Shown here in pieces: positions 36,520 through 45,750 of a DNA stretch of 64,000 nucleotides. Below the pieces are notes generated by a model. It was not told the origin of the DNA. It searched no databases and saw only the letters and a list, made by a program, of their open reading frames with translations. This DNA comes from Thermoleophilaceae bacterium (GTDB taxonomy: Bacteria; Actinomycetota; Thermoleophilia; Solirubrobacterales; JACPNS01). Where the stretch lies: the NCBI GenBank assembly GCA_016462645.1, contig JAEMSX010000001.1, positions 65,999 through 129,998 on the forward strand, given 5' to 3'. Numbering within the stretch: position 1 is the first letter of the stretch; every line of letters begins with the position of its first letter. Made by a program: the position numbers and the translations under genes.

Positions 36520-38228
36520 CCGAGCTCACTCACCCCGAGTCGCATCTGCTGACGGAAGACGGCGATCCGCCCGGATGGCTGCGCGACCCGCATCGTCACC
36601 GTGACCGTCGCGGAACCGTTGGCGCTCAGCGCGCGACGGACGGAATCCGGCATCACCACGGAGACGTCGTCGCTGTCTCCGACAGCGATGTTGAACGAGC
36701 CGCCGCGGCGGGACCCGCTTGCACTTCCACTCAGTGCGATCGAGATACCGCCGGGACAGCGTCTCTCGGCCGTGCCGCTGCAGGTGACCGGGATGGAGAT
36801 CACACTTCCGTTGGGAACGCCGAGCCTGTTCGGGACACTGACAGTGACGTGGCCGGCTTTCGGCTCGGCCCGGTCGAATGCGGCGACGGCGTTGCTGGAG
36901 TATGAGCCGACGTACACGCTTCGGCCGTCGCGGCTGATCGCCAGCGCGTTGGCGTTGCCGAGCGCCGTGGCGGTTGTGCATCCGGCGGTCGCGACGTTGA
37001 CGAAGCAGCCGTGGGCGCCGGCACGCTGAGTGATCGTGCCGGTGAATCCGGTGCGATCGAAGACGGTGACCGCACTGCTTGCGAACGAACCGACGTAGAC
37101 CGTCCTGCCATCCGGGCTGACCGCGATTCCCTCGGGCTGATCGAGCTCGATCCCCGTGTTGCAGCGCCCGAGGTCGCGCGTGCGGTCGGTGAAACATCCG
37201 GCAACTCCCGAGAGCTGCGTCAGCCGGCCGGAAGTCGTGCTGCGTCTGAAGATCGCGACCGACGAGCCCACGCCCGATGCGACGTAGAGATTCTTGTTGT
37301 CCGGGCTGACCTGCATCGAGTCGGCGCCCACCAGTCCGTCACCGGAGGCGCAGCCGCCCGCCCCGTTGTGGGCGACGCAGCCGGCCGGTCCCGTGGGTTG
37401 CGAGAGCTCGCCGTTCGCGCCGTTGCGGCGGAAGACCGCGACTGCGTTGCCGATCGCCGCGCCGACGTAGACATTTCCGCCGTCGGGGCTGATCGTCATG
37501 CCCTCGGCGCCCTTCAGTGCGCGGCCGGTGCGGCAGCCGCTGGTGGCGACCTCAACCGTGCAGCCGGCGCCGCCTGACTTCTGAACGATCCTTCCGCTGC
37601 TGCTGCGGTCGAAGCTGACGATCGCGCCGCTTGCGAACGAACCGGCGTAAACATTGCCGCCACCGGGGCTGACCACGACGACATCGACCCCGTCGAGCGC
37701 GCGGCCCACGGCGCACCCGAGCTCGGCGCTCCTGGCGACGCATCCGGCCGAGCCGCTCTTCTGTTTCAGCGTGCCGGTCTTCGTGTTGCGGTCGAACACC
37801 GCGATCGCGCTACCGACGATCGACGCGACATAGACGCTCCTGCCATCGCGGCTGACGGCGACGGAAGTGGGTTTCAGCATGCCGCGACCAGTGGCGCCGT
37901 TGCGCTGGACGAGCTTGCCCGACCGCGGGGAGCGGTCAAAGGCAACCACGCGGTCACTGTTGAACGCGGCGGCGTAAAGGTTCTTTCCATCTGGGCTCAG
38001 GGCGACCGCGTGCGACCCGAAGAACGGTGCGATACCGAGCATCGCGCGGCCGCTGGTGCATCCGGTGATCGGCGCGGATCCGTCAGCGACGCAACCGGCT
38101 GGTGCGGCCAGCTGTCTGAGCGAACCGACCGTCGCCCCATCGGCGGTGCTGGAGAACAGCAACGAGAGCGTCAGCCCGCTGAGAAGAAGTATCAGCGCGG
38201 CGAGCTGGCGAATGTCCGGACTGCACAC
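36516..38228 (-). CDS. secreted beta-propeller (YncE/lactonase-like) protein with Cys-pair repeats
   Basis: Seven ISPDG.xVYVGS..S.AV..F.R repeats; six GC[VTF]x(6-9)GC inserts. Confidence 0.82.
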   Translation of the reverse strand: MCSPDIRQLAALILLLSGLTLSLLFSSTADGATVGSLRQLAAPAGCVADGSAPITGCTSGRAMLGIAPFFGSHAVALSPDGKNLYAAAFNSDRVVAFDRSPRSGKLVQRNGATGRGMLKPTSVAVSRDGRSVYVASIVGSAIAVFDRNTKTGTLKQKSGSAGCVARSAELGCAVGRALDGVDVVVVSPGGGNVYAGSFASGAIVSFDRSSSGRIVQKSGGAGCTVEVATSGCRTGRALKGAEGMTISPDGGNVYVGAAIGNAVAVFRRNGANGELSQPTGPAGCVAHNGAGGCASGDGLVGADSMQVSPDNKNLYVASGVGSSVAIFRRSTTSGRLTQLSGVAGCFTDRTRDLGRCNTGIELDQPEGIAVSPDGRTVYVGSFASSAVTVFDRTGFTGTITQRAGAHGCFVNVATAGCTTATALGNANALAISRDGRSVYVGSYSSNAVAAFDRAEPKAGHVTVSVPNRLGVPNGSVISIPVTCSGTAERRCPGGISIALSGSASGSRRGGSFNIAVGDSDDVSVVMPDSVRRALSANGSATVTVTMRVAQPSGRIAVFRQQMRLGVSELG

Positions 38229-38396
38229 ACACGGAGCATCCCACTTATTGGGTACCAGTGCTTCACCTGGTGGCGGACCCGGTCTCCGGGGTCGTCGATT
38301 CGAGCGATCTTCAGCTGGGTTTCGATCGCCACGCGCCCGGGTCAGCCCGGGCGGCGAACCGCGGTCCCACCGGGTCCTGCGCGCTTCGACCGAAGA

Positions 38397-38428
38397 CTGG
38401 GTCCGATCGGCGGACCGATCGAACCCAG
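38397..38428. terminator. strong hairpin downstream of 38436-39206
   Basis: CTGGGT-C-CGATCGG-CGGA-CCGATCG-A-ACCCAG; no T run. Confidence 0.4.
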
Positions 38429-38435
38429 CAGTTGG

Positions 38436-39206
38436 TTAGTTGACTTTGAAGCCGGTCAGCTGAAATGCGCAGCTGTTGCCCTCGGGCAGCGACTTCGGCG
38501 GATCGATCGGTGACCCGTTGCGCGCCCACGCGAGGACGTCAAACATCAAGCCCCTGCCCTCGGGACCGAGCACCGAGGCCGCCGTTGCATAGTCATACGA
38601 GCTCGAGTTTTCTCCGCTGTAGGTGTAGGAGAGCTGGCGGTCGGTCTCGAGCGTGCTCGGGTTCAGCGACGGGTTGCCGTCGGCGTCATCCGAGGTGCTG
38701 TATCCGATCAGCAGTGAGCCCGGTGCCGAGGTGCGCGCGTACGTCTCGTAGTACGTGCGCTTGGCGTCGGTCTCCGTGAAGCACTTCGCGTAGATCGTGA
38801 TCGCGCCGTGGGAGACGAGCGGGATCTCCTTCGCGGAAGCGCGCGCGACGTCAGGGTTGTCGTCGCTGGCTGACGAGGTCGCAGTTGCGTAGGCGATCGC
38901 CTGATTGGTTGCCGAGCCTGCCTGATCCGCGCCGGCGGCGCGCGGGACCGTTCCGAGCGTCGCCTCGTTGACCTGGTTTCCGGTCAGCGTGTTGGATCTG
39001 ATGTCGGACGCCGTGATCGTGCGGTTCTTCAGCTTGGCCGACGTGACCGAGTTCTTCTTGAGCTGCTTCGTGCCGACGCTCTTCGCGGGAAGCGTTGCCG
39101 CCGCGTAGCTCACACCGCCCAGCGCGAGGAAGAGCGCGAGTGAGGCGGCGAGATTCGCGAAGGTGATGTGCCGGCGAATTGTGCCGGGAATGCGATTCGT
39201 GTTCAT
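38436..39206 (-). CDS. secreted hypothetical protein with lineage-type N-terminal motif
   Basis: RRHITFANLAASLALFLALGGVSYAAATLPAKSVGTKQLKKNSVTSAKLKN. Confidence 0.75.
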   Translation of the reverse strand: MNTNRIPGTIRRHITFANLAASLALFLALGGVSYAAATLPAKSVGTKQLKKNSVTSAKLKNRTITASDIRSNTLTGNQVNEATLGTVPRAAGADQAGSATNQAIAYATATSSASDDNPDVARASAKEIPLVSHGAITIYAKCFTETDAKRTYYETYARTSAPGSLLIGYSTSDDADGNPSLNPSTLETDRQLSYTYSGENSSSYDYATAASVLGPEGRGLMFDVLAWARNGSPIDPPKSLPEGNSCAFQLTGFKVN

Positions 39207-39340
39207 TGTGGTTCTGATCCTTTGGGGATGGGATGGTTGGATGAGAACCAGTCAAGAGTCTTGGCGCGCGAAATTCTTCGCTTGAATCGGCCAATTCCTC
39301 GCTGATTGTCGAGATGGCCGGATGCGGCCATGCGGGCTCG

Positions 39341-41788
39341 CTACTCGACGACCCGGAGCGTCGACGGCACGTCCATCCGCGTCAGTCTTCGGACGAGCAG
39401 CAGTGGGGCGATCGTGACGGCGAGCACGCCGGCAAAGATCGCCGTCAGGATGGTGCCGAGCGACAAATGCTGGATCAGGCCGAGTTCGGGCCAGGTGTCG
39501 GCAAACAGCGCGCTGATCATCCAGCCGATCGCAAGCAGGCCGATTCCGATCCCGAGCAGCGTGCCGAGCAGGCCGATGATGAGGTTCTCGCCCGCGGCGA
39601 TCCCGAGCGCGCGGCGAACCGGCATCCCGTAGGCGAACATCGTCGCGAACTCGCGCCGCCGCTCCTCGATCGAAATGCTCGCCAGGTTGAATGCCATGAG
39701 CAGCGCGAGCAGGAACGTTGCGAATGCCGCGACCCGGATGATGCTCTTGAACTGATCGACCTGGTCGGAAAGCGCGTCGGCATCGGCGGTCACCGGGCGT
39801 GTCGTCACAACAATCGGGCTGGTTGCGAGCGACCGCTGCAGATCGCCGATGCTCATTCCCTGTTCCGGGATGACCGAAAGCGCGTTTGACGCGCCGGCCA
39901 GCCCGATCTTCTGGGCCAGCTCGGTGTCAGCGAACGCGAAGACTCGGAACGGGTCGCTGGTCAAGCCGCTCACGGTCAGCGGAAGTACCTGATCGGTCGT
40001 GACCCCATCAGCACCGCGGCCCACGACAGCGACGTTGATCCTGTCGCCGAGCTTGACGCCGAGGTCATCGGCCGCCTTCGGCGCGATCGCGATCTCATCC
40101 GCGCCCTGCGGCGCGCGCCCCTGCTCGTAGGTGGGCTGCCAGACCCCGCCGGTGGTCGGCTGGATCGTCACGACGGCGGTGATCCCTTCGGCACCGGGAG
40201 CATTCAGTTGCGCCGGGACATCGAGTCTCGGCGTCGCGCGTTCCACGCCGGGCGCATTCTCGATCGAGCGCACCGGGGCGGAATCTGTCGGGTGCAGACC
40301 GTCGAGCGTGACGTTCAGGCGGCTCGGCGCGTCGCCGGCAAGCTCAGCGCGGTTCTGGTCGATCGTCGCGCTGTAGCTGTCGATGATCCCGAGCAGCGCC
40401 ACCATCGCGCCGATCACCGCCGCAAGACCGACCACTGCCAACCCCGTTCGGCGCGGAGTGCGCGAGGTGTTGCGCCACGGCATCTGCGCGATCGAGCCGC
40501 CGGGAAAGTGAATGCGGGTGGCGGCACGCACCATCCCGCCCTGTGCCGAGCGGTCGTTGACGCGGATCGCTTCAACGGGCTGAACTCGCACGGCCCGCCA
40601 GACGGGCCAGATGATCGCGAGAAACGGAATCAGGAAGGCGATCGTCGCGGCCGGAAGGTAGCGCTCGACGCTGAACGGATCAGTCCAGACCGAGAGCGGG
40701 AGATACGACTCGAACACGCTCGCGAACGCATCGGAGATCCAGACCGCGAGCGCCGCGCCGATCAGCGTGCCGAGGATCGCAATCTCGAAGCCGAGCATCA
40801 GGGGCCGGATCGCCAGGCGCGACGGCGGCGACCCCAGCGCCATCCCCACCCCGATCTCGCGCCGCTCGGCCTCGACGGCGCGACTGACCAGGTTGAACGC
40901 GGCGATCGCCGCGCCGAGCAGCACAAGCAGGCCGAAGAAGCCGAACATCCGCTGGTCGTTCTTGGCGTCGCGGTAGAGGATCTTGTAGGTCTGCTCCTCG
41001 GATCCGAGCGTCACGCTCGCGCCCGGCAGTGTGCTTTTGAGCCGGCCGGCGAGCACCGCCCTGGCGGCGGCAGGGTCGGCGCCTTCGGCAAGCCGGATCT
41101 CCGCTTCGTTGACCTGCCCGGGACGACCGGCGACCTTTTGGACGGCCTCGAGCGGTGCGTAGATCACGCCGAGTGTCGACTCGCCGCCAAGTCCGGAATC
41201 GGAGGTGATCAGGAAATACTGCGGCGACTGACCCTGGCCGACGTAGTTGATCTCCGATCCCCCCGCCAGCGCGAGCGTGCCGGTCTCGGGCAGGTCATAG
41301 AACTTCGCGTAGCTCGCGTCGAGCACGGCCACGGGCTTGGCATCGCTGTCGGCGGTGAACGACTTTCCGGCGTCGATGTTGACCGTGTCGACCGCCTTCA
41401 GGGCGTCCCCCGTCACCGGAATGCCGACCAGCAGGCCCGGCGTGAGGACGGCGTCCTTTCCCGCCGGCCTGCCGTCGATCTGGGTCGGCGCCAGCAGTCG
41501 CTCCTGAACGACCGGTGCTCCCTCGAGCTCAGCACCGGCGCCCCGCACCGCGCGCTCGAGCTCGCCCTGCTTGACGAAGTCGCCGTCCGCGAGCGTCACG
41601 CGCAGATCGTGCAGTTTCTGGAACTTGAAGCTGGCGGTTGCCGAATCCTCACGAAACTGCCGCAACCCGCCCAGCCCCGCGAAGACCGCGACGCCGAGCG
41701 CCATCACGAGTGCTGTCGCCACAACCTGCAGCCACCTGCGTCGCAGGTCCCGCATCGACCACCGGAGCCAGAAGATGACGCGGCGCAT
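39341..41788 (-). CDS. ABC transporter permease (FtsX/MacB type)
   Basis: Two FtsX-like TM blocks with large extracytoplasmic domain; adjacent ATPase. Confidence 0.9.
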   Translation of the reverse strand: MRRVIFWLRWSMRDLRRRWLQVVATALVMALGVAVFAGLGGLRQFREDSATASFKFQKLHDLRVTLADGDFVKQGELERAVRGAGAELEGAPVVQERLLAPTQIDGRPAGKDAVLTPGLLVGIPVTGDALKAVDTVNIDAGKSFTADSDAKPVAVLDASYAKFYDLPETGTLALAGGSEINYVGQGQSPQYFLITSDSGLGGESTLGVIYAPLEAVQKVAGRPGQVNEAEIRLAEGADPAAARAVLAGRLKSTLPGASVTLGSEEQTYKILYRDAKNDQRMFGFFGLLVLLGAAIAAFNLVSRAVEAERREIGVGMALGSPPSRLAIRPLMLGFEIAILGTLIGAALAVWISDAFASVFESYLPLSVWTDPFSVERYLPAATIAFLIPFLAIIWPVWRAVRVQPVEAIRVNDRSAQGGMVRAATRIHFPGGSIAQMPWRNTSRTPRRTGLAVVGLAAVIGAMVALLGIIDSYSATIDQNRAELAGDAPSRLNVTLDGLHPTDSAPVRSIENAPGVERATPRLDVPAQLNAPGAEGITAVVTIQPTTGGVWQPTYEQGRAPQGADEIAIAPKAADDLGVKLGDRINVAVVGRGADGVTTDQVLPLTVSGLTSDPFRVFAFADTELAQKIGLAGASNALSVIPEQGMSIGDLQRSLATSPIVVTTRPVTADADALSDQVDQFKSIIRVAAFATFLLALLMAFNLASISIEERRREFATMFAYGMPVRRALGIAAGENLIIGLLGTLLGIGIGLLAIGWMISALFADTWPELGLIQHLSLGTILTAIFAGVLAVTIAPLLLVRRLTRMDVPSTLRVVE

Positions 41789-41794
41789 CGCGCC

Positions 41795-42541
41795 CTACCA
41801 GTGCAGGTCAGCGATTGTCGCCGGGCCGCCCTCGGGTGGGGCGTCTCCGATGATGCGGCCGCTCGAGAGTTCGACTATTCGATCTGCCGTGCGCGCGATC
41901 TCGCGGTTGTGCGTGACCACCACGACCGCGCGGTCGGACTTGCCGTCGGCTGCCGATGCGTCACGCGTCTGCTCGTGCAGTAGTTGGAGGATCTGAACGC
42001 CCGTCCTGAAGTCGAGTTCGCCGGTCGGCTCGTCAGCCAGCAGGACCGGGTTCCCGGTGGCGAGTGACCGCGCGATCGCAACACGTTGCTGCTCGCCGCC
42101 CGAGAGTTCGTGCGGGAAGTGCTCGACGCGATCTCCGAGGTCGACGCGCCCCAGCATCTCGAGCGCGGCCTCGCGCGAGTTCTCGCGCCCCGCGATCTCG
42201 GCGCCGAACTCCACGTTCTCCAGCGCGGTGAGACCGGGGAAGAGGTTGAAAGTCTGGAAGATGAAGCTGACCTCGCTGCGGCGGATGTCCGCGAGCTCAC
42301 CGCGTGAGGCGCCGGTGACGCTTTTGTCACCGACGCGGACGTTTCCGGTCGTGGCGACGTCGAGCGCCCCGATCATGTTCAGCAGCGTCGTCTTCCCGCT
42401 TCCGCTGGCACCCAGTACCGCGACGAACTCTCCCGGCGAGACGGCGAGACTCACCCCATCGAGCGCCTTGACCGTGGAATCGCCCACCTCGTAGTGGCGG
42501 CCGACATCGGTCAGCTCAATCAGCGGGGGAGACAGATCCAT
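41795..42541 (-). CDS. ABC transporter ATP-binding protein (LolD/MacB type)
   Basis: Walker A GASGSGKTTLL, signature LSGGEQQRVAIAR, Walker B VLLADEPTGELD. Confidence 0.95.
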   Translation of the reverse strand: MDLSPPLIELTDVGRHYEVGDSTVKALDGVSLAVSPGEFVAVLGASGSGKTTLLNMIGALDVATTGNVRVGDKSVTGASRGELADIRRSEVSFIFQTFNLFPGLTALENVEFGAEIAGRENSREAALEMLGRVDLGDRVEHFPHELSGGEQQRVAIARSLATGNPVLLADEPTGELDFRTGVQILQLLHEQTRDASAADGKSDRAVVVVTHNREIARTADRIVELSSGRIIGDAPPEGGPATIADLHW

Positions 42542-42595
42542 ATATCTGTGTTTTACACGGAAATCGCTTTGGCTGCTCGGTGGAAACTACGGCCG

Positions 42596-44851
42596 TCAGC
42601 AGATATCCGGGGCGTATGTGGCGCCGTTGTTTGCCTCATTGCTCTCCGCCACCTGGCCCGCCGAGTCGGCCGTGCCCGTGAGCAGCAGGCAGCCGAAGCC
42701 GGTGGACTGCGACGCGCTCGCGCCCGGCGCCAGGCCGGCCACGGGATAGTTGAAGGTCTGCGGAGTCCCGGTGATGATCTGGACATTGAACGCGCCGCTC
42801 GGCGCGTTGCCGACGTTCTTCACGGTGAAGCCGCTCGGCTCGAACTGCGTGAACGTGATGTCCGGCGCGGTCGGCGGCGGCGGCGGTTGCGGCACGAACG
42901 TTTCGATGGTCTCGAGCTTGTAGGTCATCTGCGCTTTGTCGCCGCCCCAGTTGAGGCGACCGCCGTGCGCGCTTCCGCCCTTCACAAGGCGCTGCTCGGT
43001 CGAACCCGGGTAATAGGCCGTGACGACGGAGTTGCGGGCATCGAACTTGTTGACGTCGCCCTGATCGTCAGCGCCGTAGAGGATGTCGTCCTCGCGCAGG
43101 TCCATCCAGACAGGGACCGACAGCCCGCTCGGCCCGTTGGCCCTGAAGCCCGGAATCGTGTAGCTGCGGTGATCGTCCTCGAGCCACTTGTTCACGGTGG
43201 CCTTGCCGAGCTGGACGCCGTTGACGCGAACGGTCACCTCGCCGAGCTTGTAGCCGCCCGCGACCCCGTCGCTCGACTTCTCGATGCGCAGCAGGCGGAT
43301 GTCGCGGATGCTGAGGCCCGCGCGCGCGGCGGCGTCGATCGGCAAGGAGTACGTGTCGTCGTCGCCCCGCTCGAAATCGTCATAGAGACGCTTGTCGAGC
43401 TGGAAACGCTGGCCCGAGTTGATGCGCAGGTAGATGTTGTCGTCGGTGCCCGCGTAGCGCGAGTCGCTCGTCTTCAGCCGCACCGTGATCTCGCGCACCG
43501 GCGCGTTGAAGGTCGCGTTCTTGGCGATCGGTTTGATGAACGTGAAGGGGTAGTACGGGTCCGGGAAGCTGAAGCGATCGTGCGCCTGGATGATCGGGCT
43601 GATGAATTCCTGGCCGGCGATCTTCGCGCGCGAGTAGTCGTCGGCGTCATCGGCCAGGGGATCGGTGAGATCGCTGCTCGCGTAATTGAGCAGTTGGTAG
43701 CGGACGAAGCGCGTGTTCGCCTGGATCGGCTGAGAACTGGGGATCGGCGCCTTGGTGTCGTCGACCAGACCGAAGCGGATGCTCCACATGAACGGCAGGA
43801 TCTTCTCGAACTTCTTGCGCACCGGCGTCTTGCCAACGCCTTTGAAGTAGGCCGCAGTCTCCTGCTGCGCTCCGACCAGGCTGCCGCCCCATCCGCGGTG
43901 ACCGGCGTTGTCGGGAGTCCACGGCTCGCCCTCGCCCGACCAGTGTCCGGCGTAAGTCGACATGTAGTAGCCGCCGCGCACGTCTTTTCGTGCGTCGCCG
44001 GCGTACTTGTTGAAGCTCATCGTCCGAGCCCAGAGCGCCGGGTCGTTCAGCCAGTTCCGGATCGCCTGGATCCACTGCCGTGAGGCGAAGTAGGCCGCCA
44101 TGTACGTGTTGTTGAAGACATTCGGATTGACGGCCTTGGCGCCGGGCCAGTCCTTGGCCATCGCCTTGCTCGCGGGGTCGCGGAAGTAGCCGTGAACGCG
44201 GTGCCCCGGGGTGGTGCCGGTGAAGACGTCCTGACCGTCGCGCGTCGCGCGCGGGATGTCCCACCAGGTTGGGGTGAGCCCGAAGTTGAGCGTGTCCCAG
44301 CCGGGAGCGGCGAAGATGCCGATGCCCTTGGGCTCACTGAAGTTGGTGTGCGCGTAGAAGTCCTGGACGGTGTGGAGTGACATGCCGATCAGCGCAAGCA
44401 GGCCGAGCGGATCCTGTTGTTCCTTGAGCGTCTGGGTGGTCCAGTAGACCTGACTGCGGATGCGATCCCACTCGTCGGTTGAGCCTTTGGTGGTGGCCGC
44501 GTTGGGGATCGTTGAGTCGAAGTGCGAGTGGTAGGAGCTCTCGGTGAGCTGCTTGCTCCAGTGCTCGCGGGCGCCGTAGGCGCCGCCGAGGAGTTCGTTC
44601 AGCACGGGCGCGTGACCGGAGTACGGATTGCTGCCGGAGGTGCCGTACATGTCCATGAACCAGTTGTCGGCCCGGGCGATCGTGGCGGCGGTGAGGTTTG
44701 ATCCCTCGTCGCGCATCGCCGACTCGGTCATGTCGCCGTGGGGGGCGGTGTCGAAGGCGGAGGCCGTCGGGACGAATGCCGCGCTCAGCGCCAACGTGGC
44801 GAACGCGTATAGAGCGGCGGCTCTGGGGTGCTTTCCGATCCCGCGAGGCAT
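42596..44851 (-). CDS. secreted Het-C/VWA7- or zinc-dependent-phospholipase-C-like protein with C-terminal CARDB-type domain
   Basis: FDTAPHGDMTESAM...; IGMSLHTVQDFYAHTNFSE; C-terminal CARDB-like PDITFTQFEPSGFTVKNVGNAPSGAFNV; ATG 44851. Confidence 0.6.
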   Translation of the reverse strand: MPRGIGKHPRAAALYAFATLALSAAFVPTASAFDTAPHGDMTESAMRDEGSNLTAATIARADNWFMDMYGTSGSNPYSGHAPVLNELLGGAYGAREHWSKQLTESSYHSHFDSTIPNAATTKGSTDEWDRIRSQVYWTTQTLKEQQDPLGLLALIGMSLHTVQDFYAHTNFSEPKGIGIFAAPGWDTLNFGLTPTWWDIPRATRDGQDVFTGTTPGHRVHGYFRDPASKAMAKDWPGAKAVNPNVFNNTYMAAYFASRQWIQAIRNWLNDPALWARTMSFNKYAGDARKDVRGGYYMSTYAGHWSGEGEPWTPDNAGHRGWGGSLVGAQQETAAYFKGVGKTPVRKKFEKILPFMWSIRFGLVDDTKAPIPSSQPIQANTRFVRYQLLNYASSDLTDPLADDADDYSRAKIAGQEFISPIIQAHDRFSFPDPYYPFTFIKPIAKNATFNAPVREITVRLKTSDSRYAGTDDNIYLRINSGQRFQLDKRLYDDFERGDDDTYSLPIDAAARAGLSIRDIRLLRIEKSSDGVAGGYKLGEVTVRVNGVQLGKATVNKWLEDDHRSYTIPGFRANGPSGLSVPVWMDLREDDILYGADDQGDVNKFDARNSVVTAYYPGSTEQRLVKGGSAHGGRLNWGGDKAQMTYKLETIETFVPQPPPPPTAPDITFTQFEPSGFTVKNVGNAPSGAFNVQIITGTPQTFNYPVAGLAPGASASQSTGFGCLLLTGTADSAGQVAESNEANNGATYAPDIC

Positions 44852-44928
44852 GAGTCCACTATGCCAGATTCGTGCTTGATTTTTGGTATCGAACCTGCTG
44901 CTCGTCGGCAATCACAGACTGCGGTGAC

Positions 44929-45627
44929 TCACTGGTCGCGCGTCAACCGCTGCTCGAGTCCGTCCAGGATCAACGCCAGGCCGTACTCGAACTCCTCACC
45001 GAAATCGAAGCCGCTATGAGCAATGTGGCCCACGACGATCTCAGCGAGATGCGGGAAGGCCTCGGCGAACGCGGTCATGTCCTTGTCGGCTTCAACGTGG
45101 CGAACCTGCTCGCCGATCACGTCGGCCAGTTCGTCCGGCGTGTCGAAGGGCACGCTCGCCTCCTGCAGCGCGAAGCCGTAGATGTAGGCGTCGAGCACGG
45201 AATTGGCATGGATCGCGAGCTCGATCGAGAAGCCGGCCTCGCGGAGGACACCGAGCACGTCGTTGTGCAGCCGAAGACTCTCCGGGCCCGGCCTCGTGCG
45301 GGACTCCATCAATCCGTTGGCCCAGCGGTGGCGCGCCAGCGCGGCTCTGCCCGAGTTGGCGCGGTGACGCATCGCGGCTTTCCAGTCCGCGGTGTCGGCG
45401 GGAACTTCAATCTCAGCGAAGACGATCTCGACCATGCCGTCGAGGAGTTCGTCCTTGTTGGGCACGTAGTAGTAGAGCGACATTGCCCCGACCCCAAGCT
45501 CTTCGGCGAGCTTGCGCATCGTCAGCGCCTCGAAGCCGAGGTGGTCGGCGAGCTCGACAGCGGCGCTCAGCACCCGGTCCCTGCTCAGTTGAACGCGCTC
45601 CCTGCTGGATGTTTGCGGCTCGGACAA
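44929..45627 (-). CDS. TetR/AcrR family transcriptional regulator (TetR_C-like)
   Basis: RVLSAAVELADHLGFEALTMRKLAEELGVGAMSLYYYVPNKDELLDGM; TTG start 45627 with GAGGAAGAG upstream. Confidence 0.85.
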   Translation of the reverse strand: MSEPQTSSRERVQLSRDRVLSAAVELADHLGFEALTMRKLAEELGVGAMSLYYYVPNKDELLDGMVEIVFAEIEVPADTADWKAAMRHRANSGRAALARHRWANGLMESRTRPGPESLRLHNDVLGVLREAGFSIELAIHANSVLDAYIYGFALQEASVPFDTPDELADVIGEQVRHVEADKDMTAFAEAFPHLAEIVVGHIAHSGFDFGEEFEYGLALILDGLEQRLTRDQ

Positions 45628-45651
45628 GTCTCTTCCTCGAGTCTGGTTTCT

Positions 45652-45695
45652 CGTACATTGTACTGCTATCGTACATTGTACTAGTACGTTGTACG
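45652..45695. promoter_or_regulatory. triple GTAC-N3-GTAC operator array
   Basis: GTACATTGTAC (45653-45663), GTACATTGTAC (45671-45681), GTACGTTGTAC (45684-45694). Confidence 0.7.
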
Positions 45696-45750
45696 AAAAT
45701 GCTTTCGCGGCAGTTTCACACACAACTGAGCAAGAAAGAGACCGACAATC

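Noticed and set aside
40208-41983. 591-aa plus-strand ORF
   Set aside because: Antisense shadow of the ABC permease; Arg-rich with no motif
42494-44083. 529-aa plus-strand ORF
   Set aside because: Antisense shadow of the Het-C-like gene
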